Source: Homarus americanus (lineage: Eukaryota; Arthropoda; Malacostraca; Decapoda; Nephropidae). Taken from it: a stretch of 64,000 bases of DNA. The stretch is from assembly GCF_018991925.1 (NCBI RefSeq), contig NW_024729645.1:680001-744000 (forward strand), read 5' to 3'. The position numbers were made by a program, and so were the translations under genes. Under the pieces are notes generated by a model. That model saw nothing but the letters and a program-made list of their open reading frames with translations. It did not search any database and was not told the DNA's origin. Positions 55,596 to 64,000 of the stretch are shown here, one piece after another; within the stretch, counting starts at the first letter, position 1, and each line of letters starts with the position of its first letter.

Positions 55596-58500
55596 GTGAG
55601 CACTGGTACTTGTTGTGTTACGGTTGATTCATCTGAGCAGAGAATCAAACTATATGAGACGATATGGTTACTTACAGGAGGAAGTTCCATCGAGGGTAAG
55701 ACGAGTGGAGAATGTGTCGACCATGAGGGAAGGAGTTACGGGTAGGGTTGACAGGAGTGAGGGAGGGGGGTAGAGGGATTCTCAATACAGGTGAGAAGAG
55801 AAATCCTCAAAGATGAAGAGAACCCCTCGACAGTCCTTCAAATGAGAGAAGTTCATGCAGCCAGGCCGAATACACCCAACACTTTACATTTAGGTGCATA
55901 AGTCTGCCTCTTGACACTGAATGACGTTCGCTCCTGTGTGACGGGGGGGGGGGAGAGGGGGCACTCCAGGAAGGCGAAAAATTGGGTAGTTGTCGATAAA
56001 GATGAGGCGGAGGGTTATTCCCTTGAGAAAACGATCTACTCCCCCCCCCTTTAACTTGAGAGAAACCTCACCCATCTAGAGGGAAGGTGGGTGATCACTC
56101 CATCTAGGGGAGGATGACTGGAGCGTCTCACCTCCAGAATGTCTTTATTTTCGGTCTCTCTCTCGGCGAGGATCTCTTTGGTGTCTTGTCGGAGTGGGGA
56201 GCCCTGAGGGTCGGTGGAGCCCTCTAATACATGTACCTTAACAAATACTCCTGAGGTTTATCGGGAAATTTTAATTTAACTCGGTGTTGATAATATGGAT
56301 TTTGGGATCCCATGGAAAAGGATATTATTAACTCGTGATTAAACTACTAACCTTCGTCATTTGTTACAGGTCACATACACCGAGGATACTGACGGCTCGG
56401 TAACCGCCGAGACCAATGACCCCAGTATTACGGACACCAACGCCGAGTTGACTAAATGCAGGCAAGCTGTCTCGAGCATCGGCGGGGAAGTCGAAGAGGA
56501 CCTCAAGAAACACCAGGAGATGTTCGAGCAACAGCGGGAGAAAATTGGCTCATATCAGGAAGAATTCCAAAAACACCAGGAAAGCTTCCGAAAGGAAATA
56601 AAGCAGCTGCAAGAACAGGTGGGGGTTGAGTCCCATGCCTGTGGTGTGGGAAGCTCTCTTCTGGTGCTGCTGTGGGGGACACTGACGGTGGTGGCTTATC
56701 TATCTGTCTTCTGTAATGCACAATAATTCATGGGAGATTGGCTTGAGGTTACACGAGAGAGCATGAAGTATCTTAGAAAACACTGTAGTGATTGGGAGAG
56801 GAGTGTCAATTTTTGAAGATCTTGTAACGTAGTGGAATGATTCTGATGAAGTAAATAGACTTAAATTAGCGAGTAACTCAGCTGGTGTGGCGGAGGACGA
56901 ATGGGAGATGGTCTTCTTCGTCTTTACGGAGCTGAACTTGACCGCCTCAGCATGATGATGAATGTGATGGTGATGATGATGGTTACTGTTCAATATCGTA
57001 GTCATTCTGTATAATTAGGATCAATAAGTAACTAATTATCATACTTATATTTGAAAGTTCTATTATTATGTCCTGTGTGAGTGTCCTGAAGACCATCTTA
57101 TCAGTATCTTTATCTGTGTGATGGACAGTAAGTACATCAAGACCTTAGACTGAGAACATTAAATAATTTATTCTTTTAAAGGTTGGAACGCAAAATAATC
57201 CTCACCAAGATTTTTCAGATTTATTTTAGCGAGACCAATTACTGTGTTTTAGTCTTCCAGCTGAAGATCATTTAAGTTGAAATATCGTCTAGGGGTTTTC
57301 TTTAACCCTATTGGCTGGTAAATACACAGCCTTCTACTTACTACGCCAAGACAGTAACTCACAGAAACACTTGTAACAAACTACACATGATGTGACAGGA
57401 GCTGAACGATGAGTGTGTAGTGGTTGAACACTAGTGACACAGTTGTCATCTTTACCTTCATCTACAACTTGTAGAGGACTACGAGGCTAAAAGACGAGAC
57501 ATTGGTGAATCGCATTAATTCGTTTTCATTCCTGGTCGATGAAGTTGCGACAGGTCAAGTTAAAGAGTAACTGAAAGAAGATGAACGTATTCCATTGATA
57601 CATTTAGTTCATGTTCTGAAGATAAATAATCAACGTCGAGAATACTGTCATGATCGCTACACAGATGTGTTATGAGGCAGCAGTTCACGTTAAGACGCCG
57701 CACCGAGACCTCGGTGACTGGTGAAAAGTGAAAGTGGGTCCCATAGGCATGACTGCCCGTATGCGACAGTGTGGATGCAGCGATACGGCACAATTTATAC
57801 TAAACCTTCGGTGCACAAGGAGGCAGCATGGCCGGTACTGCACTCGACCGCATTCACTTCCCCATAAACTTAGGTACCCATTTACAGCTGGGTGAACTGT
57901 GGGTGCCTGGGATCGAACCACCGACCCCTGCAATAGGAGGCGCTCCGTTAGTAGCTGGTAGGGGACCATAAAAATACATGTATGTTCTTCCAACAGATGA
58001 AGCAGATGTGGAGCTGAAGATCACTCGTGCCTCAGTGTTTACCAAGGTAAACTTAGTGTTTACTAACATTTTTATGTTCGTTATGCTTTCAGTGTATTGT
58101 ACATTAACGAAGGCTGAATAGTAAAGACACTAACGTTTTCTGGTCGTGTTTAGCTGCTATGAATGTGTTAGTTAGATCAAGGTGAACTTGAGACAACATC
58201 GAATATCGTGCCTCTGTTTACTTTTCAAATGAAAATTGTAAATCCATAATGATGCCTCAGGAGTGAAACATCAGGATTTTGTTAGTTATGTTTTGCCTTT
58301 TTTTATACTGCAGGAAATTTGAGTATTTCCACAGTGTATCGTTTCTATGCGTTGTAATTGTTTAAAATCTTAGTATAAAAATAATCATATACTGTCTGCT
58401 GGCTGAGACAGTCCTTGTCGCTAACACCCAGCTGGGAACTGAACTGCCGTAACTGTGTATGTCTCCCAGGAAACTTTATGGAATAACTTAAGACGATTTG

Positions 58501-59748
58501 TGAATTACAGTTCGACCATTACTCAGTAGTACACAAAAACGTTCTTTAACCAATCTAGTTATTATTATATACCTCAAACACAAAACACGACGTAGCAATG
58601 ACGTATTTATTTGCATCCGACAAAATAGTAACACGACACACGTATGGAAGTTTAGTGACTGTGTTCATACAAGTTTCATCTCCAGAGAGTGAGTCAACTT
58701 CACCTAGTATCAGAGATCGTGTTCACTGGGAAACCAACTATCTCCTGCAGTCGTGTATTCAGTTAATAAATCTTAGCACTTATCGTCAATGAGTTTTCTT
58801 GGCGCGGATTCCTTTCCCGCGATGATGTAGAAACACGTCCGTAACAACACGTTATGTTCCTCAATAACTTTACGCAAAGGAAAAAAAATGCATACATACA
58901 GTACGTACATACATACATACATACATACATGCATACATACATACACTGTTACTCCTTACTTAACCAGTGGCTTAGTGCCTTGTTTGGTCTCGAATTTGTT
59001 TGCTTCATTTAACCTCTTGTTTGTTTATTTTCTTGTTTGCTTCCACGTGCTTTTGTATGTTTTGAATATTGCTCTGGGTTATAGGCCTTATTTCAGCGTT
59101 TGGTTTGACTAATAATATCGCTTTTTTAATAAGGTTGTTTTATTGCGTCCTCTCTGGTGTGTGTGTGTGTGTGTGTGTGTTTGTGTGTGTGTGTGGATGT
59201 GTGCGTGTTTGTTTTGATCTCGTAAAGTTTGTGGCATCTCTTTGGGTTGCCTAGTCATTTGTCTTAAGTATGAACGTGTCGTCTTATCTCTCCTCTGGGT
59301 GTTACAGGTGTGTAGGCCAGGCAGGTGTCGTCTTATCTCTCCTCTGGGTGTTACAGGTGTGTAGGCCAGGCAGGTGTCGTCTTATCTCTCCTCTGGGTGT
59401 TACAGGTGTGTAGGCCAGGCAGGTGTCGTCTTATCTCTCCTCTGGGTGTCACAGGTGTGTAGGCCAGGCAGGTGTCGTCTTATCTCTCCTCTGGGTGTCA
59501 CAGGTGTGGGGGCCAGGCAGGTGTCGTTTTATCTCTCCTCTGGGTGTCACAGGTGTGGGGGCCAGGCAGGTGTCAGCGTAGGAGAAACAACTCTACTCAG
59601 TTCCACGTTATCATCCGTTGTTATTTTTCCATCTTTCTAGATCCGGGAGGAGCAACGCAGGATAATGGAGTCGGTCAGCAGGCAGCACGAGGAACTCTTA
59701 CAACAACAGAAGGATTTGTTCGATAATCTCCAAAACATTCCATTTTAA
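55362..59748 (+). CDS. Three-exon gene: secreted coiled-coil protein, 196 aa
   Basis: The family is not recognised. Exons are 55362-55595, 56370-56618 and 59641-59748 (234, 249 and 108 nt). All junctions are phase 0, giving 196 residues and TAA. Residues 13-32 form a signal peptide (VVMATLLGTLMVFTHAVAA, with cleavage before Lys-Pro). If translation starts at the later Met (55404), the signal is still intact. Residues 33-64 are Ser/Met-rich. Residues 65-100 form a small beta-like segment (GECVYTKSSGITVKVTYTED). Cys67 and Cys108 are the only cysteines outside the leader and may pair. Residues 117-192 are a Gln/Glu/Lys-rich amphipathic helix with recurring KHQE and QQREK patterns, a probable coiled coil. 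An oligomeric extracellular protein is the safest inference. A poly(A) signal lies at 59792. Confidence 0.8.
55596..56369 (+). other. Gene 2 intron 1
   Basis: This 774-nt GT-AG intron contains a G-run (near 55945) and a C-run (near 56041). No other feature is seen. Confidence 0.75.
56370..56618 (+). CDS. Gene 2 exon 2
   Basis: Intron 1 (774 nt) ends with TACTAAC at 56345-56351, then TTTGTTACAG|GTC, a consensus branch site 18 nt before the acceptor. The exon ends CAAGAACAG|GTGGGG. It encodes 83 residues beginning VTYTEDTDGS, including most of the coiled coil. Confidence 0.85.
57690..58010 (-). mobile_element. tRNA-derived SINE fragment
   Basis: On the minus strand a perfect B-box GGTTCGATCCC lies near 57912-57922. 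It is followed by TTCACCCAGCTGTAAATGGG and a GGTACC step, then about 200 bp of SINE-like body. This arrangement recalls tRNA-derived SINEs of decapods (recall, not a search). The A-box is degraded. It is inserted in intron 2 of gene 2. Confidence 0.5.
58896..58944. repeat. (ATAC)n microsatellite
   Basis: This tetranucleotide run of about 49 bp has a gcat interruption. It lies in intron 2 of gene 2. Confidence 0.85.
59156..59205. repeat. (GT)n microsatellite
   Basis: This is an interrupted GT tract in intron 2 of gene 2. Confidence 0.85.
59276..59569 (+). repeat. Six-unit 49-bp minisatellite in gene 2 intron 2
   Basis: Six head-to-tail 49-bp units start at 59276, 59325, 59374, 59423, 59472 and 59521. 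They differ by only a few substitutions. Each carries tatctctcctctgggtgt followed by (t/c)acag|gtgtg, a pyrimidine-rich AG|GT that resembles a 3' splice site joined to a 5' splice site. The array ends 71 bp before exon 3. Confidence 0.95.
59641..59748 (+). CDS. Gene 2 exon 3 (terminal)
   Basis: The acceptor is TTATTTTTCCATCTTTCTAG|ATC, a strong polypyrimidine tract. The exon encodes 35 residues (IREEQRRIMESVSRQHEELL onward) that continue the Gln/Glu/Arg coiled-coil register of exon 2. It ends QNIPF and TAA. It has only 35 coding codons, so simple ORF length filters would miss it. Confidence 0.8.
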   Translation: MREEQRRIMESVSRQHEELLQQQKDLFDNLQNIPF

Positions 59749-59791
59749 CTGTCACAAGCGTCGACCGTCACCAGGCTACAGTTTTAACTGA

Positions 59792-59797
59792 AATAAA
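59792..59797 (+). terminator. Poly(A) signal AATAAA for gene 2
   Basis: AATAAA begins 44 nt after the gene 2 stop codon. A second AATAAA near 60596 could give a longer 3' UTR. Confidence 0.5.
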
Positions 59798-61560
59798 CCC
59801 TTAAAGTTGTGTTTCCTAGATAACTTTTAGAAATGTTAACTTATTGGTCATGTTTGTTTCTTGTTAACTGTGAGTAATGTTATATTCAAATTTTTAAAAG
59901 TTCACAGTTTTATATCAGTAGTTTAGAAACACTTGTTCAGTATTGTGCATCATCTCGTAAACAGGATTGTGTAGTTTTGCTAAAATTGTAGAGTTTGAAC
60001 GTCATCAGTAATACAGGTGTTCCTTCCTCTCCAAACTATAATGTCGGGTAACTTTTGTCGTTTACCTTATAAAATACATTACAAGTTCCCTCACTTTATT
60101 ACTTTTTTTAGACTTTGACAATAATACCACAAGAAATAATACTGTACCACAGGTTAGATAAACTGTTAAACCTGCGCTGGTTTGTTCAAAGATCCTAATG
60201 TCATGACAGAATGGAATGACTGTCATCGCTTTGGCTCTTCTGTAGCAAACCAAAACTGATGATGGATAAAAAAGAAGCAGTTATCAAATTTTACAAATGA
60301 CTAGACATTCATCGTTACTAGAGGAAGACCTACATCAATGTCTTATTTATTTTACATAAGAAAGTAATTGAGGATTTTTTAAAGTATATTTTTTATTAGT
60401 CTGTTTATATGTGACTTTTAATATATATATATGTTTTATATTTCTGTTGCATCACATAAACTAGAGATGTGTGTTGGCTTGCGAGGTAACGTGTTAGTAA
60501 TGTGGGATGTGAGGGAAGAATGTTCGGGGTTGTGTGACCATATCGTCTGTTTGAATTAATTTTAAGACATTTTTAGAAGTTGTTTGTAGGAACTGGAATA
60601 AATTAAGTAATATTTATTTTAATGATTTTCCTCCTCCTATAATTATACCTATAACAGTATACCACCTTCACCTATAATACATATGATGATATAAGCTTAG
60701 TGATATACTGTACTGGTAATGCTGAGTCAGTATATTAGTATCTGCGAGAGTCAGTGTTCTTATTATGGTTAGTATAATGTAAGGGGTGAAAACTAGCTCA
60801 TGTCAGATAACCTTTAGTATAACCTAACCTGACCTAACCTAACCTTTAGTATAACCTAACCTGACCTAACTTAAACCTTACTAAAAGAAAACATATATTG
60901 TGATTTTACGGTTTCTGTTTAACTATTATTATGATAAATTAAGATGAGAATCATATTATTAATATTGTATGATAATATGACCTTCGTGATTACTAATATT
61001 ACTTACTGTAGATTCAGTAAGTTGGTGATGCTTCAAAATATACGACAAAATTATGCAGATCACTTGAACCCCCCCCCCTCACCCCCCCCCACCCTGCCCC
61101 CCTCTTCTTCTGTAGCTCTATGGGAGGGGGGAGGGGGAGGGGAGTTCTTCAGGTAGGTCAGGCCAAATGGGTATGGATAGTTATGACCTTGATCTGATCT
61201 GACTTTTATATCTGACCCATATACTAAGGTTAGGTCAGGTTACATTTGGTGGTGCTGGTGGGAGTGGTAGTAATGAGGTCAATAATGGCTTGTCAGGTCA
61301 GGTTAGATCGGAGTCTCAGTAATGACATGTAGGAGTATTACACAGGGACAGTATATATTTCCACTAAACAACTTAGATAATTTAAAGTAAGTCGTATACA
61401 AACGGCAATAGAGTGAGGAGACATACCTGTAGATACATATGTTCCTATTTGGTGATATTTAATGATGACGTTAGTTATATATATATATCTTATATTATCA
61501 CTATTATGTGTACCTATATAAGTATCTTGAGTAACAGTAATATAATAATGGAGGCTTTTG
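59798..61560. other. No gene seen; short CCTAA piece and C/G runs
   Basis: CCTAA-like units at 60819-60875; a C-run then a G-run at 61068-61140 that are complementary and could pair. Confidence 0.55.
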
Positions 61561-62692
61561 TTATACAGAAATCCGACCGACAAAGATTTAGGAGTAATGA
61601 TAAGTAGGGATCTTAAACCTAGTACAGTAAATAATTTGTATTTGCTCGAAATAAGGCTAACAAAGTACTTGGGTTTATATAAAGGAGTGTTAGTTACAAG
61701 ACTAGCGAGGTTATCCTAAAACTATATCTTGCACTTGTGAGAGACCACTTGGATTACGCAGTTCTGTTCTGGTCACCTTACTACAGATTGGATGTAGAAT
61801 CCCTTCAAATTCAGAGGACAACAAGACTAATCCTGGGCATTAGGAGCCTTGAGTACAGAGACAGGTCAAAGCTTCTTAATCTGCACTCCCTCGAGAGACG
61901 TAGAGTGAGGGGCGATATGATAGAGGTGTATAAATGGAAGTCAGGGCTAAACAAATGTGATATAAGAAAGGTACTCAAACTATCCAACCAGGAGCGAACT
62001 CGTAACAATGGTTTTAAATTAGACAAATTTAGGCTTAGACGTGAGATAGGTAAACATTGGCTTGGAAATATAGTAGTGGACGAGTGGAACAAGTTACCAA
62101 ACATCATCAATAACTCGAATACGCTGGATAGATAGCGGTCCGACTAATTACCCAAATGTACCCGCAATGAAGTCAAATAATGGTCATACATGAATAAATC
62201 GGACTGCCAATCACTTCTCGACTAGTTTTTGGTGTCACAAAGTCACAAAAAATTGGAAAACTTACTTTAATCTGAGTTAATAGATCACGTGCATGTACCG
62301 AGGGAGCGAGTAATTACCCAAATGTACCCAAATGTAGTCGCAATGAAATCAAATGATGGTCGTACAAGCGTAAATCGGGCTGTGAATCACTTCTCGATTA
62401 TTATTTGGTGTCATAAAGTCACAAAAAATTGGTAAACTTAATTTAATCTGAGTTGTGTTGGGTTAGGTTAGGTACATGCACTCGATCTATTAACTCAGAT
62501 TAAATTAAGTTTACCAATTTTTTTTTACTTTGTGACACCAAATACTAGTCGAGAAGTGATTAGCAGTCCGATTTATTCACGTAGGACCATTATTTGACTT
62601 CGTTGCGGCTACATTTGGGTAATTAGTCGGACCCCTGGATAGCTTCGAACATAGGTTGGATGGATATATGAGTGATAGGGGTTGGGTGTAAG
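61561..62692 (+). mobile_element. LINE copy, family L1w, split by a foldback MITE
   Basis: The reverse-transcriptase C-terminal region runs 61561-62131 and resumes at 62635-62692 (cttcgaacataggttggatgg). It contains LALVRDHLDYAVLFWSPYY, the NGFKLDKFRLRREIGKHW region and DEWNKLPNIINNSNTL. It has internal stops and indels. The missing middle is the inserted element at 62132-62634. Confidence 0.88.
62132..62634. mobile_element. Foldback MITE, hAT-like, 503 bp, with 8-bp target duplication
   Basis: The insert lies between two copies of ctggatag (62124-62131 and 62635-62642) inside a LINE whose uninterrupted sequence is known from other copies. The ends are about 165-bp inverted repeats: ggtccgactaattacccaaa at the left, and its complement ending gtcggaccc at the right. 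Between them a second direct copy of the left arm (about 62300-62452) gives an A-A'-inverted-A structure. There is no coding capacity. An 8-bp duplication fits hAT transposases, and ctggatag fits the nTnnnnAn pattern. The outermost bases do not match perfectly (left atagc). An alternative right boundary at CAGGGGTCCGAC is also hAT-like. Confidence 0.85.
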
Positions 62693-63338
62693 TTGAAAGT
62701 ATTTTTTTATTTAATAATTTCAGGACAGGACAGGTGGATCTCATTAGTCACCTGAAGATTCGATACCCTAATTCATCTCACCTGAAGCGCCTCGACCCGG
62801 GTGCCTAATGTATAGGTGATCCGGTATTCTCACTCATAATAAACTTTGTGATGACAAAAAAAATCATGAATTTTGTAGTTTTTATTTTGTGATTGGAGTA
62901 ACAAGGTCAGGGCAAGTGATCCACGACAGCTCCTCGTTAATGAACACAAAAATTTCAGAATGCCAACCAATGTTGTAATAATCTACACTATTAAAAAATA
63001 CAATATGTAAATAAATATGTCTTATAACATTCCATTTTAAAACAGCAGTAAGCCTTATTATCTTAAAAAATCAACTTCCAGTTAGAGAGAGAGAGAGATT
63101 GATATTGAAACAGTTTATTTAGCCAGAAGGACACAGATAGTCAATTAAAAAGCATAATATTAACATGGCTGAGCCAGATGAGAACCTGAGCTCTCTTTGA
63201 GGCACGTGATATATACTATACATTTATCTCAAGGAAGTATTATGTAACATTTAGTATCATCTGGAATAGTTCAATAGCATGGTGGTAATAAGAACATCTT
63301 ATAATGTTACCGCGGTTATCACTTCAAGATTAATTAAT
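62693..63338. other. No gene seen
   Basis: AT-rich intergenic sequence between the LINE copy and the pentapeptide-repeat gene; short (GA)n at 63085. Confidence 0.55.
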
Positions 63339-63344
63339 TTTATT
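63339..63344 (-). terminator. Candidate poly(A) signal for the pentapeptide-repeat gene
   Basis: AATAAA on the minus strand lies about 170 nt after the stop codon. The surroundings are AT-rich, so chance occurrence is possible. Confidence 0.35.
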
Positions 63345-63510
63345 TTGATTTACATTTATATTATAAGTATATAAAAAATTTACAGTGGAAATTGAAAAAT
63401 ATAAATATGATAAGGGAGGGAAGCAGTACAACATGGGTTGTATTAAGACGGAACAAAAGGACAGAGCCTTCAGGATTATGTCTAGTTGGCAAATATATAT
63501 GGTATTGTGA

Positions 63511-64000
63511 TCACTGTTTATGTCTTTGTTCCCGTCTCAATTGTTCCTCAGCCTCGGACACAGCCATGGACGCCAGCGCCTTGACCACAGTCAACACCGC
63601 CTCATCAGAAGCTACAGACGCAGCTGCAATCGCCGGCGACATTCCTCTCCCTGTTGCTCCGTCTTTCTTCCTGACACTCTGTTTCACGTTCAGTCTTTGC
63701 TCTTGTCCGTAAAACCCATACGAATTGTAGCCAAACCTGTCAAGACCTGTATCGTCGTAGTCTTCGCATCTTAAGCCATACCCGTTGAGTCCGTCACGGT
63801 CGTAGCCGTAGCAGTCGAGACCGTAGGCATCGTAGCCATCCACGTCATAATCAGTGCGTCTCAGGCCCCGGAAGTTGTAACCCTCGTGGTTAAATCCTTC
63901 ACAGTTGTAGCCATTAATGTTATATCCGTCACCGCTGTAGTCCATCCTGGTATAACCGTGTTTGTTGACACCCACGAAGTTGTAGCCCTCGCGGTCGTAG
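63511..64000 (-). CDS. 3' part of pentapeptide-repeat protein gene (partial, runs off right edge)
   Basis: The frame is open from the right edge (64000) to TGA at 63511-63513, giving 162 visible residues. The first about 97 are about 19 tandem pentapeptides of form [Y/F/L]-[D/N]-x-x-[G/D], for example GYNINGYNCEGFNHEG and GYDAYGLDCYGYDRDG. A tail follows: a basic stretch (QRLNVKQSVRKKDGATGRG), then an Ala-rich amphipathic helix (AIAAASVASDEAVLTVVKAL) and a charged end (EEQLRREQRHKQ). The start, any signal peptide and upstream exons are outside the window. The period is 15 bp at the DNA level, but codons differ between units. Constraint therefore seems to act on the protein, not a young satellite. 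Secreted or structural use, or metal or mineral binding through Asp/Tyr, is a guess. I do not recognise a named family. Confidence 0.72.
   Translation of the reverse strand, partial: YDREGYNFVGVNKHGYTRMDYSGDGYNINGYNCEGFNHEGYNFRGLRRTDYDVDGYDAYGLDCYGYDRDGLNGYGLRCEDYDDTGLDRFGYNSYGFYGQEQRLNVKQSVRKKDGATGRGMSPAIAAASVASDEAVLTVVKALASMAVSEAEEQLRREQRHKQ

Larger units (their letters stand above)
56619..59640 (+). other. Gene 2 intron 2
   Basis: This 3.0 kb GT-AG intron holds a SINE-like element (57690-58010), an (ATAC)n tract (58896-58944), a (GT)n tract (59156-59192) and a six-unit 49-bp tandem repeat (59276-59569) just before the acceptor. No coding exon is evident in it. Confidence 0.7.

Noticed and set aside
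57685..58069. Minus-strand frames in intron 2 of the coiled-coil gene
   Set aside because: They translate a tRNA-derived SINE fragment.

Overview
This window is eukaryotic nuclear DNA, most likely from a decapod crustacean (inference). The evidence is the pentanucleotide TTAGG/CCTAA arthropod telomere-type repeat at many internal sites, an extreme load of (CA)n, (GA)n, (AT)n and polypyrimidine simple repeats, tRNA-derived SINE remains, non-LTR retrotransposon fragments with broken reading frames, and genes with small exons and GT-AG introns. There are no operons, ribosome binding sites or CRISPR arrays. Most long open frames are simple repeats read as codons.

Three genes can be supported. 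(1) 31502-35522, minus strand: a three-exon gene for a 594-residue protein with a signal peptide, a Gly/Tyr-rich segment, one membrane helix and a cytoplasmic-like tail. Its first coding exon encodes only Met-Thr-Lys. (2) 55362-59748, plus strand: a three-exon gene for a 196-residue secreted protein with a C-terminal coiled coil. All introns are phase 0, and one has a textbook TACTAAC branch site. (3) 63511-64000, minus strand: the 3' part of a gene running off the right edge. It encodes about 19 pentapeptide units of the form [Y/F/L]-[D/N]-x-x-[G/D], followed by a non-repeat tail. I recognise none of the three as a named family. All look like lineage-restricted extracellular or membrane products. 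A TATA-type promoter with a frameshifted first exon lies at 29.2 kb, and a second TATA box plus possible noncoding exon at 48.74 kb.

Layout: 0-9.8 kb is non-coding with SSRs, one LINE 3' fragment and a TTAGG-like block. 9.8-19 kb is the simple-repeat desert, including a 0.55 kb higher-order (CA)n array, a 1.1 kb CT-rich block, (CCTAA)n and (CCA)n. 19.4-19.9 kb is a 45-bp minisatellite. 20-31 kb is AT-rich with dispersed repeats A and B, a decayed reverse transcriptase and the 29.2 kb promoter. 31.5-35.5 kb is gene 1, with a head-to-head SINE palindrome in its first intron. 36-44 kb is sparse, with a possible LINE remnant and a four-half-site nuclear-receptor-type element. 44-47.1 kb holds two facing copies of one LINE family. 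48.0 kb holds a 154-bp mariner-like MITE. 51-55 kb holds repeats. 55.3-59.8 kb is gene 2. 61.5-62.7 kb is another LINE copy split by a foldback MITE with an 8-bp duplication. 63.5-64 kb is gene 3.

The genes show no evidence of acting together beyond all encoding secreted or membrane products. No complete novel system is visible. The best leads are the pentapeptide-repeat protein, the two new gene models, and the nested or palindromic mobile elements.
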